A stretch of 64,000 nt of DNA from NCBI GenBank assembly GCA_963662155.1, contig OY759263.1, forward strand, positions 4,911,390 to 4,975,389, given 5' to 3'. A program made the position numbers and the translations under genes. The notes beneath the pieces were generated by a model. It worked only from the letters and a program-made list of their open reading frames with translations, ran no database searches and was not told where the DNA came from. Below are positions 24,801 through 31,516 of this stretch, piece after piece. Position 1 is the first letter of the stretch; the number at the start of each line of letters is the position of its first letter. Source of the stretch: Lamellibrachia columna (taxonomy: Eukaryota; Annelida; Polychaeta; Sabellida; Siboglinidae).

Positions 24801-27017
24801 TTAATTCATTACAAATAATACAAAGCCAATATTTGTTTGATATTTGTTTTGCAAAACAAATTTTATTAATGATTATTAGTAATGGTACATTTTTATATTT
24901 TTTATTTTGTATATCTATATTACTATATTAAGTAATATAATTACATAATGCATATTGCATGTATTCTTAGTTAGTAGAGTAATGACATTATTATGTACTT
25001 TTTCAATGATTGAAAAAAAAATGCACAAGAGATATTCTAAATCACTAGTTAATAATTAATTAATTGCTGTTCTGAACCTGCAGTAAACTGTACATGCTGG
25101 AAATTACAAAATGTCAGAATATATAATAAATTGTATTATATTTATGCAATGACATTTTTTTACACAAAAAAAGCATTTAGCACTCTATATGGAACACCAA
25201 CTAATATATATATTTCTCCAATAATTATTTTACCATAGTCACCATTTTCGTGTTCTTTGGCAGGGAAAGAAAGTCCAGGCTCTGCCAAAATTACACAAAT
25301 ATCTTCATAATCATGGAAATTGTGGCTTTTTATTGAAATGTATTGGTCTGTTGAGATAGCATGCTGATTAGCCATTGTTCATTTATTAATAGAGTTACTA
25401 TTAATGATAAATGACTAATGTATATTTATGACCCTACTTATTATGTTTTGAAATTATACAAATATCTTCATAATGACGGAAGTTTGGCATAAAAAAGGTG
25501 TTGGCCTGTTGCGTTTGCACATTAATTAGCCAATATTTACATATTAATTACATCAATACGTTTATGAAATGACTGTGTGATGTATATTTTATGACCCTGT
25601 TTAATGAATTTGTAAACCCTGAACAAATTATACAGATGTCTTCATAATCATGGAAGTTATGGCCTTTTATCAAAAGGTGTCGGCCTGTCGAGTGTACACA
25701 TTAATTAGCCAATACTGACATATTAATTGCATCAATTGAGTTATAAATGAGTGTGTGATGTGTATTTATAACCCTGGTTAATGAGTTTGTAAACACTGAA
25801 CAAGTTATAAAAATATCTTTATAATCATGGCAGATATGGCCTTTTATAAAAAGGTGTTGGCCTGTTGAGCTCGTGCATTAATGAGCCAATATTGACTTAT
25901 TAATTGCATCAATTGAGTTATGAAATGAGTGTGTGATGTATATTTATGACCCTGGTTAATGAGTTTGCAAACCCTGAACAAGTTATACAAATATCTTCAT
26001 AATCATGTAAGTTATGGACATGTGTCGGTCAGTTGAATTCATGCACTAATTAGCTAATATTGACTTATTAATTGCATTAACTTAGTTACTCTTAATGATA
26101 CATGACTGGATTATGCATATTTATGACCCTACTTAATGTGTTTGCAACTCCTGAAAAAAATTATTAAAATATATGAAAAAAAAAAGTTATGCAATTTAAA
26201 TCATAAATTGATTGAAAGAAAACACAAAAATGAGAGTCTTTCTCCTGTATACGAGATGCACAAAATTGTCTAATTTTTACCTTATTAAAATCGCAATATC
26301 TTTGGATATAATAAATCTATATTAATAAAATAAGCAGCTTTGGGTTCCTTTACATTTCCCCTTTCATTTAAATCAATTGCCAATGTCCTATCATGATATC
26401 TATTTTTTCTTTGAAGTGCCTAACATATAGGTGGAAGATGGGGGCTAGGTGTTGATCAACCCAGTGTGGATACCTCTTTATTATATAGGCTTTAATTAAT
26501 AACACCGACTATTACAGTTGACAGTGTCGACAGTTGTTGTCAGTGTAACAGCCTCAGATTCGATCTCAAATCGTAAGTAATTACCTAACCAGGCATAAGC
26601 ACTCCAAAAGCCCAATATTGAGCTAACGCAGGAGTTACAGGGTCAGTGCCGTGATAACTGATATATAGTTACTAAATCAGATACTCCTAGTGAGCCTACC
26701 ATTGACGCAAACACCACACCTAGCTGAAAGCGCATTTGTGCGTTGATAATTTCGGGAAGCCCTCCAACAGCAAAGTCAAAGCAACTTGGTCTGGACCTTG
26801 TCCTTGGGGTTGGCGACGCATCCAAATAAAATCGAAATGCTTTACCGGGTCGATATAACAATTAAACTGGTCGTGTAGCATCAACGTTAACGTCACCTTT
26901 TAATCGTTTAAAGTCTGTCACCTTAGCATTTTCTATTTCATAATCGTAAGACTTAGGAAACTCGCTGCCCAACTTATTATCAGAACCACGCCTTCCCCGG
27001 CACGGCAACATCGCCAT
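788..27017 (-). CDS. MOCOS: Molybdenum cofactor sulfurase, complete 16-exon gene
   Basis: Known role: transfers sulfur from L-cysteine to the molybdenum cofactor, giving the sulfido form needed by xanthine dehydrogenase and aldehyde oxidase in the cytosol. Seen: joining 27017-26897, 24080-23924, 22548-22028, 19917-19794, 18153-18077, 14930-14731, 13438-13322, 12923-12743, 12181-12006, 11264-11102, 8779-8692, 8428-8304, 8098-7916, 6614-6505, 5325-5221 and 877-788 gives 845 codons plus TAA without a frame break. Markers in order are YLDHAGTTLYS (res ~44), TGGATAALQMVA (~110), SFYKMFGFPTG with presumed PLP lysine K258, YFGGGT, RTGCFCNMGAC with C416/C418, CGDNMD, LYPIKSCAAFE, GLLYDR, RFRANFVVDG and GPCLRCQVICVDQ. 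This is the whole family architecture, near the usual ~850-890 residues. The first ATG (27017) was chosen; a second in-frame ATG lies at 27011. Introns 7 and 9 seem to start GC. Assignment is by remembered family motifs, not by a search. Confidence 0.95.
945..2980 (+). mobile_element. 5'-truncated, decayed non-LTR retrotransposon (LINE) in MOCOS intron 15
   Basis: Plus-strand reading frames give the reverse transcriptase blocks of a LINE in order: ATGIFPDPLKIAKVIPL and DNYRP (before ~1080), GQYGFREKHSTQ, YLDLSKAFDTLDHNIL, MGVPQGSILGPL (1113-1490), the catalytic FADDTTLF (1511), WLKVNKLSLNVKKT, then a thumb-like tail (1798-2037). Several stops and frame changes break it, so it is a pseudo-element. 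No endonuclease region is present. The 3' end is a poly-A run at about 2964-2979. It lies antisense to MOCOS. The CR1/Jockey/L2 side of the LINE tree is likely but not resolved. Confidence 0.88.
2127..2380. repeat. 52-bp tandem repeat inside the LINE
   Basis: Five copies of a 52-bp unit start at 2127, 2179, 2231, 2283 and 2335 (core ACAATACCCAGCGCC). The first copy differs by one base in its middle. A single copy is part of the LINE C-terminal coding region, so the array arose inside the inserted element. As 52 is not a multiple of three it also breaks the frame. Confidence 0.9.
3276..3652. repeat. 34-bp minisatellite, 11 copies
   Basis: Eleven head-to-tail copies of a 34-bp unit (AATGTAGTAGCTCCACCTAC then TCGCTAGCCTTTAC). 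Units differ mainly by C or T in the CTCGC/CTTGC position. It lies in MOCOS intron 15 between the two LINE fragments. Confidence 0.92.
3760..5060 (-). mobile_element. Decayed LINE reverse transcriptase fragment, minus strand
   Basis: Minus-strand translation gives, from high to low coordinate, a LINE linker (GTWKILNTIIRREQQ, FNDYFVYVGTNL), the RT region (RHYGIRG, GYLQNRQYVSIQ, CGSILGPKLFIND, FADGTNIFCSG at 4062-4295), then LSLNVSKTNFMLFSN and FLGVLID. The catalytic FADD box reads FADG and in-frame stops are present, so it is dead. It faces the plus-strand LINE in the same intron and differs from it in sequence, suggesting a separate insertion. Confidence 0.82.
5221..5325 (-). CDS. MOCOS: MOCOS exon 15 (GPCxRC motif)
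   Basis: Exactly 35 codons, acceptor CTTGTAG|AGCGAA, donor GGAAA|GTGAGT. It encodes SEGPCLRCQVICVDQSTG, then SKEPLRGLSTFGERK. GPC-RCQ is the most conserved motif of the MOCOS MOSC domain, with cysteines at 786 and 789 of the model. It has only short overlapping open frames around it and is easy to miss. It sits just upstream, in the gene's sense, of an antisense LINE fragment in intron 15. Confidence 0.93.
5770..6040. repeat. Dispersed repeat copy A (SINE-like)
   Basis: The stretch CTATGCCAGAGGTAGTAAAA, followed by a CCACACA-type block and TGGTCTCTATCTCT, recurs with changes near 17129-17275. An upstream GGTTTGAGTCC resembles a tRNA B box, so a tRNA-derived SINE is possible. Only a pairwise resemblance is seen, and no family was recognised. 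Confidence 0.45.
6339..6487. repeat. Duplicated segment copy 1 (CAGTAACAAT-type repeats plus 60-bp tail)
   Basis: Short ~10-11-bp repeats of the type AACAATCAGT and AACAACCAGT are followed by a unique tail ending CTATTTTTCCACCAGTGG. The same arrangement recurs at 7213-7386 in the same direction. This copy ends about 17 bases from the exon 14 donor of MOCOS. Confidence 0.85.
6505..6614 (-). CDS. MOCOS: MOCOS exon 14
   Basis: 110 nt, acceptor TTGCAG|ATAAGG, donor TTCACT|GTAAGT. It encodes KGDLVSRFRANFVVDGFSAL, then ERGWTRLCIGHHCFT. RFRANF-V-G and the W----IG strand are MOSC signatures. The exon lies between two direct copies of a ~150-bp segment, one of which reaches to about 17 bases from the donor. 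Confidence 0.94.
7022..7216. repeat. 43-bp tandem repeat, about 4.5 copies
   Basis: Copies of TTAAGGAGTGGTATGTGTAG plus CATTGATAAAGCCAATACAAA start at 7027, 7070, 7113, 7156 and 7199. The last is cut short where duplicated segment copy 2 begins. It lies in MOCOS intron 13. Confidence 0.9.
7213..7386. repeat. Duplicated segment copy 2
   Basis: Second direct copy of the 6339-6487 segment, with a few more short repeats and an identical tail (AAAATCAGTAAATCAACGGT onward to CCACCAGTGG). It lies in MOCOS intron 13, on the other side of exon 14. Confidence 0.85.
7916..8098 (-). CDS. MOCOS: MOCOS exon 13
   Basis: 183 nt, acceptor TTGCAG|GTGACA, donor CTGGG|GTATCT. It encodes DTQCLSLANQAQFLLISEAS, then a variable loop ending EFDNW. 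LSL-N-AQ-LLI is the conserved first strand of the MOSC core. Phase 1 on both sides. Confidence 0.92.
8304..8428 (-). CDS. MOCOS: MOCOS exon 12
   Basis: 125 nt, acceptor GTGCAG|GGTGCG, donor CACAG|GTTGGT. It encodes GCEYGSEVSQWLSEAL, then a basic Ser/Thr/Lys-rich stretch ending KKTSTG. This matches the DCGEKISSWLS helix and the basic loop before the MOSC core in relatives. Phase 2 in, phase 1 out. Confidence 0.9.
8692..8779 (-). CDS. MOCOS: MOCOS exon 11
   Basis: An 88-nt exon. Acceptor CTTCAG|GATTAG, donor GACAG|GTAATA. It encodes LDNIEIPLAEP and ends NSRVCGDR, equivalent to the EPIEVPL ... SRVCADR stretch of vertebrate MOCOS. Intron 10 upstream of it holds a 1.4-kb minisatellite. Phases fit on both sides. 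Confidence 0.92.
8938..9072. repeat. Dispersed repeat pair, copy 1
   Basis: About 135 bases (CTTTCACTGCCGGTTTCATC ... CAACAAATGAATCTCTGAAA) match 12416-12552 in the same orientation with only a few substitutions. Probably two copies of one uncharacterised mobile element; no coding motif was recognised. Confidence 0.8.
9165..10526. repeat. Composite 26/24-bp minisatellite in MOCOS intron 10
   Basis: About 54 head-to-tail units of two lengths. The 26-bp form has CACAGAGCTGCAGCCCAG and the 24-bp form has CACAGAGCTAGCCCAG, a two-base deletion within CTGCAG. The left part (9165-9455) is nearly all 26-bp units, the middle mixes both, and the right end (about 10333-10526) is an almost perfect run of 24-bp units. 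Long open frames through it, rich in Ala, Thr, Gln and Leu, are a by-product of the unit lengths. Confidence 0.95.
10527..10590. repeat. 16-bp tandem repeat, four copies
   Basis: Four copies of ACTGTGTGACGAGAGG directly abut the 26/24-bp array. The first bases of the unit resemble the end of the preceding one (CACAGACTGTG). Confidence 0.88.
10597..10842. repeat. 28-bp purine-rich minisatellite, about 8 copies
   Basis: Units of AGTGGAGAATGAGAGGGTGG plus GATGAGGG continue from the preceding arrays. The plus strand is almost pure purine with GGG runs, so it could form triplex or G-rich structures. The pyrimidine complement produces long Ser/Pro/Leu-rich open frames that are not genes. Confidence 0.92.
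11102..11264 (-). CDS. MOCOS: MOCOS exon 10
   Basis: 163 nt, acceptor CATTAG|GTGACA, donor CCCAG|GTATGC. It encodes VTEWPLEPQGLLYDRQWMIV, then GVCVSQKREPRMCLLQP and SIMVLSFPG. GLLYDR-WM-V and the C-SQK-EPR-C block are typical of the MOSC N-terminal domain. Phase 0 in, phase 1 out, joining exon 11 as FPG|LDNIEIPL. Confidence 0.95.
12006..12181 (-). CDS. MOCOS: MOCOS exon 9 (linker and start of the MOSC half; likely GC donor)
   Basis: 176 nt, acceptor CCACACAG|GCGATA. A low-conservation Thr/Gln-rich linker of about 45 residues leads into SICLYPIKSCAAFE, the first strand of the MOSC N-terminal domain. To join exon 10 in frame, as CAAFE|VTEWPL, the exon must end at GAG, which is followed by GCCTGT. 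This is a second apparent GC donor. Ending four bases later at a GTATAG would shift the frame, and the only compensating acceptor tested makes a stop codon. Confidence 0.88.
12416..12552. repeat. Dispersed repeat pair, copy 2
   Basis: The partner of 8938-9072, in MOCOS intron 8. Similarity starts at CACTTTCACTGCTGGTTTC and stops shortly after CAACAAATGAATTTCTGAAA. No flanking duplication was recognised. Confidence 0.8.
12743..12923 (-). CDS. MOCOS: MOCOS exon 8
   Basis: 181 nt, acceptor CTGCAG|CATGGC, donor TCAC|GTAAGC. It encodes HGHVCGDNMDVVNG, PTGAVRVSFGYMST and the C-terminal helix of the aminotransferase domain, ending in linker sequence. The CGDNMD and PTG-VR-SFGYMS motifs are strong family markers. 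Ends in phase 1. Confidence 0.95.
13322..13438 (-). CDS. MOCOS: MOCOS exon 7 (cysteine loop; likely GC donor)
   Basis: Exactly 39 codons. Acceptor TGCCAG|GTTGAC. It encodes VDQLAQLHNIHLRTGCFCNM and continues GACQGHLQL to DNFK. The RTGCFCN loop carries the cysteine thought to hold the persulfide during sulfur transfer (C416, with C418 two residues on). The exon must end after AAA to stay in frame with exon 8, and the next bases are GCGAGT, so a GC-AG intron is inferred. The resulting junction K|HGHVCGDN aligns without a gap to Q-AGHVCGDN of vertebrate MOCOS. Confidence 0.92.
14731..14930 (-). CDS. MOCOS: MOCOS exon 6
   Basis: 200 nt, acceptor TTTCAG|GATCAA, donor CCCAG|GTATGT. It encodes the MTEISQHTFQLARYVHHCL helix, the segment IYCDNDF, VQGSIVTFNL and FIGYAQ. 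In relatives the same order (QHTF-LA-Y, IY-D, VQGPI--FN, IGYSQV) precedes the substrate-cysteine loop. Ends in phase 0. Confidence 0.94.
15058..15980. repeat. 34-bp minisatellite in MOCOS intron 5, about 27 copies
   Basis: Units of TGTATTACTGAGGTGACCAT plus AATGGCGAGGTGGC. The centre (about 15330-15610) is nearly invariant, while both ends, especially after 15640, carry more substitutions. No sequence similarity to the 34-bp array at 3.3 kb. Confidence 0.95.
17000..17300. repeat. Dispersed repeat copy B
   Basis: Shares CTATGCCAGGGGAAGTAAAA and TGGTCTCTATCTCTC, in the same order and spacing class, with 5770-6040. Likely two old copies of one short interspersed element. Confidence 0.42.
17819..17962. 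repeat. Compound microsatellite (CT)n-(GT)n-(TA)n
   Basis: A (CT)9 run is followed by a GT/GC-rich alternating purine-pyrimidine tract and then an interrupted TATATATTTAT run. It lies in MOCOS intron 5. Confidence 0.85.
18077..18153 (-). CDS. MOCOS: MOCOS exon 5
   Basis: A short 77-nt exon with acceptor TTTTAG|GTTTGA and donor CGCAG|GTAGCA. It encodes FEDGTVSFLDIVALGHGFDA, matching the conserved FEDGT-FLDI--L-HGF block of the family. Both phases (2 in, 1 out) agree with the neighbouring exons. Confidence 0.93.
19385..19690 (+). mobile_element. LINE 3'-terminal fragment
   Basis: The plus-strand frame reads NIPMQLRPS, FIVPKTKLNLGKHAFFVAAP, RVWNELNITLKTSK, a stop, then KKLKTHLF. This is the typical C-terminal tail of CR1/L2/RTE-type LINE ORF2 proteins (P-T-LG---F---AP--WN-LP ... 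FKK-LKTHLF). No reverse transcriptase core is attached, so this is a 5'-truncated copy, in MOCOS intron 4. Confidence 0.78.
19794..19917 (-). CDS. MOCOS: MOCOS exon 4
   Basis: Acceptor TTGCAG|GTGCTC, donor GAGAG|GTCAGT. It encodes ALLVRQGSQQLLQKTYFGGG followed by a tyrosine-histidine rich stretch ending SVSER. The KTYFGGGT motif follows the PLP lysine by the spacing usual in MOCOS. Phase 1 in, phase 2 out. Confidence 0.94.
20688..20772. repeat. 22-bp tandem repeat, about 3.5 copies
   Basis: Three clear copies of TTATGACAGATATATATTTA plus AG, then a degenerate copy. MOCOS intron 3. Confidence 0.8.
22028..22548 (-). CDS. MOCOS: MOCOS exon 3 (PLP-binding core)
   Basis: The largest exon, 521 nt. 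Acceptor CTGCAG|GATACT, donor ATTAG|GTAATA. It encodes VSAEDYHVVFTGGATAA, the FYLLDNHTSVLGMR strand, FPAQSNFSGQKYPLSW, YVLLDAAAFVATSPLDL and SFYKMFGFPTG. The lysine of the last motif (K258 of the model) is the expected Schiff-base residue for pyridoxal phosphate, and the Asp of LLDAAA is the expected pyridine-nitrogen partner. Reading past the donor loses similarity at once. Confidence 0.96.
22887..23089. repeat. Inverted repeat with a (TA)n core
   Basis: The left arm 22887-22956 (TAGTGCCATGAATCCAGACA ... GGGCTAACAATC) and right arm 23019-23089 (GATTGTTAACCAATGACG ... CACGCACTATA) are reverse complements with about ten differences. The core between them is two (TA)n runs around a short spacer. 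It lies in MOCOS intron 2. It looks like a small foldback or MITE-like element. Confidence 0.8.
23924..24080 (-). CDS. MOCOS: MOCOS exon 2
   Basis: Acceptor TTTAG|GC and donor ACAG|GTTTGT. It encodes GITYLDHAGTTLYS followed by GNVYGNPHSDS and the VDRTRYR helix. The YLDHAG and YGNPHS motifs are diagnostic of the MOCOS class V aminotransferase fold. Starts in phase 1 and ends in phase 2, agreeing with both neighbours. Confidence 0.93.
25270..26165. repeat. Satellite-like tandem array, ~177-bp monomer, about 5 copies
   Basis: The landmark TTTATGACCCT recurs near 25424, 25589, 25764, 25942 and 26120 (spacing about 167-178). Each monomer also has AAATATCTTCATAATCATG, a GGCCTTTTAT-type block, GGCCTGTTGAG, and ATTAATTAGCCAATATTGAC. 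Divergence between monomers is roughly 10-20% by eye, so the array is old. It lies in MOCOS intron 1. Monomer size is close to a nucleosome repeat. Confidence 0.85.
26897..27017 (-). CDS. MOCOS: MOCOS exon 1 (start codon)
   Basis: Forty codons plus one base, from the ATG at 27017 to a donor AAAG|GTGACG. It encodes the poorly conserved N-terminus ending in DFKRLK, which aligns in position with the EFSRL-type segment just before the first beta strand in other MOCOS proteins. The end phase (1) fits exon 2. The start is an inference: it is the first ATG in the open frame beside a CpG-rich upstream region, and an upstream non-coding exon cannot be excluded. Confidence 0.8.
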
Positions 27018-27900
27018 TTTGACCAAAACAAGTATCACATGACTTAGATGTGCGTAACCCGTTAATATTTAGAATGTATTATTGCGCTAAAAACAGAATG
27101 AGAAAGATTCAATATTTGTCGTGTTGCAGCAATTATCTATTAACATTTACCATTGTCGTCGTGTTTTTCAAATAAAGCCTATGTTTCTAGATACTCTAGT
27201 GCGAAATATAAGAACTACTAACGTGGGACTAGGTTGCTACTAAATCGATAAGCGGACGTAGACCTGTGTGAGACGTCGCCGGGACGAAACAAGGTTTGCG
27301 CGCGCCTGCTCTGCACTGTAGCTTCGCTATTTAACTTGCATCCACAGTACCCTGTTTGTTGTGCACCCTTAGAGACCGCACCCCGCTATTCCTAGCCCAG
27401 ATCCCCTCTACACTCACCAAGGTATGTTTTTCTTTACTTTATACAACCTGTACGTGTCTAACATATCCACAGCGTCGGCTGGTTCTGCCTCATCTCGGTC
27501 GGTGTCTTGTGCTTGGCCGTAGTCGCTCCGTGTCTCTATGATTTGCTGCGACAGCTGCACGCCGCACGGCGGCCGCTGCGTTTTGTTCGCTTTGCTAAAC
27601 AGTTCTTCACATGCATGTCACCGTGTTTACTACCAGTACGAGTATTCGTCCATCCTACGCTTGACGTGTCAACATTTTCCGAAACCGTGTTAACAAGCAT
27701 TAACATGAATTAGTGTCTCCCTACTGGTACCCTACCCGTGACGTTCACCCAACCCCCGGGCCGCTGGTACCCGTCCGTGACACACTGAATACACTCCAGT
27801 CCCTCCCTGCACGTGTTCCCCGCCCACAGAACCCCCTTTCCTCTCGGGACGCGCCTCTCCATCGGTAACCCGTCGACAGTGGTAACATTTGCATAAGAAG
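27018..27900. promoter_or_regulatory. CpG-rich region upstream of MOCOS, probable (possibly bidirectional) promoter
   Basis: Against an AT-rich background, 27240-27880 is visibly rich in G+C and CpG (for example GTCGCCGGGACG, GCGCGCGCC, CGCACGGCGGCCGC). It starts about 220 bases upstream of the MOCOS ATG. A CAAG|GTATGT donor-like site at 27421 and an acceptor-like TCCACAG at 27472 on the plus strand would fit a divergent transcript. No known protein was recognised there. Promoter function is inferred from composition and position only. Confidence 0.45.
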
Positions 27901-29025
27901 GAAGATGTAATTTTGCGTGTCCTCAAGATGTCAACTGCAAGAAATGTGAATGGAGACAAGACGCTGATAAGACACAACCTTGGACTTGTTGACAAGTATC
28001 ACAGAGTCAGGTTTACCCAGTGTGTACACAATGTGTACACAGTGTCACTGGATAACATCATCTAAGTAGACCTTGTAGAATGTGGACTACGCCAACGTTA
28101 TACAGCTCTCTGGCATTGTTCAGTGGGTGGACTGGACTCTTGTGTACACCTGCGGACTTGCAGACCAATCAAATTATGCTAACAAGATGCTGAAAAGGGT
28201 AATTTATTGTATTCCGTTAAACTTGTCTATATCAGAAAATGTTGTCAATCTAATTGACTTGTTGATAGCCTAATGATAGGTATTCGTTATGCACCTCATT
28301 CAGTATAGAGTTTGCATACAATAAGCATCTGTTAGATGCAATTAAGTGTCTGCTATGACAAGTCTTGTTATGCAGTGCTCAAACCATAATTAGCTTTTTT
28401 TATAATTTCATACAAACAGTAATATCTGAAGATTGAAAATTCAGATCTTCAAAACAGAAGCTTCAGAAAAAGAAGGTTTCGTGTTTCTTCTATAATTTGT
28501 TTGTGGATGTTGGCTGTTTTCCTGGCTGGTGCATTCACTTGTATGCTAATAATAATAAATGTTGTATGATGATAATAATAAATGCTGGTTGTTTTTTTTA
28601 TTAAGTTGTAATCATTGTGTGTTCTAGCATTTAGGAAGATTGTTATTATTTAGAGAGCAGCACTTGTTGAAATAGTGCCAATATTCATGTAGCTGGACAG
28701 AAGCTGTTTAGCTGTTGCATATTGTTGCTGCATAACATAAACATTTTTCATTACAGTTTATCTATGTTACAATATAGATTGTTAAATATACTAATGAATC
28801 ATTACCACATATTTAAAGAATTGTTTTATTGATGCTCGTTAGTTACGTGTTATCAATTTATTATTTCCATTAGTTAATTTAGTTGTTCATATGGATAACT
28901 ACTCATCTGCATCAACTGTTGTATGTGTGAGGCTATTGTCTTTGGTGGCACATCTAATTGGTTAATTACATGGAGTACTGCATAAACATAGGCCACTGCA
29001 TGTAATGCCCCTTTATTGTGCAGGC
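27901..29025. other. No gene recognised
   Basis: Ordinary AT-rich sequence. A 46-codon open frame from ATG 27928 (MSTARNVNGDK ...) exists but matches nothing I know and has no supporting splice pattern. It could be part of a divergent transcript. Confidence 0.4.
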
Positions 29026-29590
29026 CAACAGGTGTGTACCCTGCAATAGAAGCTGTAGATGGGTGAGTGTAGTCCAACTGGTATGTACACAGCAGTCCAG
29101 GCTGTGGATGGTTGGGTGTAGGCCAACTGGTGTGTACCCTGCAATTGGGGCTGTAGATGGATGAGTGTAGGCCAACAGGTGTGTATCCTGCAATTGGGGC
29201 TGTAGATGGATGAGTGTAGGCCACAGGTGTGTATCCTGCAATGGGGGCTGTAGATGGATGGGTGTAGACCACTTGGTGTGTACCCTGTAATTGAGGCTGT
29301 GGATGGTTGGGTGTAGGCCAACTGGTATGTACCCTGCAATCGAGGCTGTGGATGGATGGGTGTAGGCCAACTGGTGTGTACCCTGCAATCGAGGCTGTGT
29401 ATGGATGGGTGTAGGCCAACTGGTGTGTACCCTGCAATCGAGGCTGTAGATGGATGGGTGTAGGCCAACTGGTGTGTACCCTGCAATCGAGGCTGTGGAT
29501 GGATGGGTGTAGGCCAACTGGTGTGTACCCTGCAATCGAGGCTGTGGATGGATGGGTGTAGGCCAACTGGTATGTACCATGTACCCTGTA
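29026..29590. repeat. 49-bp minisatellite, about 12 copies
   Basis: Units of CTGCAATCGAGGCTGTGGAT plus GGATGGGTGTAGGCCAACTGG and TGTGTACC. The right half is nearly uniform and the left half diverged. Open frames on the minus strand repeat GYTPVGLHPSIHS-like peptides in three frames, as expected of a tandem array rather than a gene. Confidence 0.93.
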
Positions 29591-29599
29591 GACCCACCC

Positions 29600-30910
29600 A
29601 GGGGACAGGGAACAGATCCTATGGTGTCTGATGCTAGGGAAGTCACCCAGTGGGACTAGTGCTCCATTCGGTGACATCTTTCAATTTCCTGGCTTAACTG
29701 TCCTGGAGGGAACTCCTTGGGCCATGGAAGACTGGGAAACAAAATATATGGTGCAGGATTCATTGCTTGCCTACTATAACCTTGTCCTAAGGCAGTTTAG
29801 ATTATTGTAGTTTGTTTCACACATGGTATTTGAATACATTTTGAGTTTTCTCCATGAGTTGATTTTAATTGGATTTTAAAACATGTTGGAGGGCCACTCC
29901 CTTGTCCCAACAGTGGCTGATAATTATACTTGATTTTTAATAATGTTTTTTTTTTAAATTGACATAAAATTGTTCTAACCAAGATGATAGCATCCTGATT
30001 GCCTATGACAATGCTCATCTTACTTAGTGCTCACTAAGGCAGTGAGACCCCACTCTAGTGCAGCCCCCCCACCCCCAGCTGGGAAATGCCAGTGCCAAGT
30101 GTGTCCTGGCTTCCTGAAATCACAATAATTTCCCAGAAAATGCTTTCCTTTTCATTTGTTTATTAAATTATAGCATCCCCTGGTATTGGGCCACCCTGTG
30201 TAATAGGACACACACAAACTGCCTAGCCATGATATGACAGCTGCCCCTTCCTTCACATGTCCTCTCTGTAGCTAGCCATTGATGCTGCTGTGTAGATTCC
30301 TTAGTGTGGTAGATGAATTATCATAATCAGCCATCAGATTGTTGTGGTCTTTCAATGAGCACAGTGAATGTGTAGTGAGAGAGATTTCTGTCTCATTTCT
30401 AGGCACATTATTTTCCAGTGCAGTCATTTCATAAGTTCTGTTCAACTGTGACACATCATGGTTTGTGTTCATGTTCTTGTTAGGACTAACTTGCTGCTTG
30501 TCTGCTATTTTGTATTTTCAGTAGAATTGTGGTGATTAATTCAGCAGCCCCCCAGGACGGATGTTCCTCCTTGGACTTGCACTAAGTTGTGGGTATGTCC
30601 CACTGGAGAAGGCAGTTTGCATCCGTTGATCAAAATAAGGCACCAGTGTGGTCTCCTTTCTGGGGCGTATTTATGTATGTGTGCATTCGGAAAATCTGAT
30701 AATGTTTAGTACAGAACATGTTTGTTGTGGTCTAGAATGTTATTGAAGGCCACTGGTGAATCCACATAGACACCATCCCAGATGCTGCACTGATCAATAA
30801 CTTAATAAGGAATTCCATCAATACATTAAATACATTAATACATTAAAGTAAAGCTTCACCCAGATTTCTGTTGCTAGAAGTTATGTTTTTGCTGTAGACT
30901 GTTCAGCTGA
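29600..30910. other. No gene recognised
   Basis: Unique-looking sequence with only short open frames. It has a C-rich run near 30064 and homopolymer T near 29948. No repeat family or exon could be supported. Confidence 0.4.
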
Positions 30911-31368
30911 TCCAACCATTAATCAGTAATATTTTTACTTATTTCACAGTCAGTTTACCTTTTTCTTTTCGTGGTGTTTCGACTGCTATCAGCAATCTTC
31001 TTCAGATGACTACCACTAGATGGTGACGCAGTAGTAATTCTACGCAGATGTATCAGTCTGGTGTGTGTCCTACCACCCCCCCCCCACCCCTGTGGCCGCG
31101 CCCTGGTTGTCCTAGATGGATAAGAAAAACCAAAGACAGCATGAACCGAGATGAGGGCCGATACTCTCACACATCTACGATGATCTCCTGAAGGGCCGCA
31201 GTGGGCATACGCTGGAGTGATACGTCTGCGTAGAATGACTACCGTGTCGCCACCTAGCAGAAGTCATCTGCAGAAGATTGCTGATAGCAATCGAAACATC
31301 ACGAGACGAAAAAGATCAACTGACTGTGTAATAAATAAAAATATTACTCATTTGAACCATCCAGTTTG
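30911..31368. mobile_element. Inverted-repeat element, ~140-bp arms
   Basis: The left arm ~30911-31050 (CAGTAATATTTTTACTTATT ... TAATTCTACGCAGA) is the reverse complement of ~31223-31368 (TCTGCGTAGAATGACTACC ... AAATATTACTCATTTGAACC) with scattered differences. The arms contain the block AGAAGATTGCTGATAGCAAT, of a kind common near ends of mobile elements. The 170-bp centre has a C-rich run. No transposase was seen; a foldback or non-autonomous element is likely. Confidence 0.7.
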
Positions 31369-31516
31369 ATGAACATCTTCACAAATGTAGCATATCAATT
31401 TAATTTTTTTAATTGCATATGGTCAACAGATCAGTGGGAAGGACCCCAAGCTCAGTGGGGCTAATATAGTAAACCCCATGACAAATCGTGACGACAGACA
31501 GGAACTGGTCATCTCA

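Noticed and set aside
27473..27716. Plus-strand frame VGWFCLISVGVLCLAVV... with a membrane-like segment and basic stretch
   Set aside because: It has no ATG before the hydrophobic part, an in-frame stop lies upstream even if the 51-base putative intron is spliced, and the CpG-rich composition alone favours open frames. Unsupported as a gene.
28874..29677. Overlapping minus-strand frames of 194-267 codons with GYTPVGLH-like repeats
   Set aside because: They are translations of the 49-bp minisatellite in three frames, which is not how a gene behaves.
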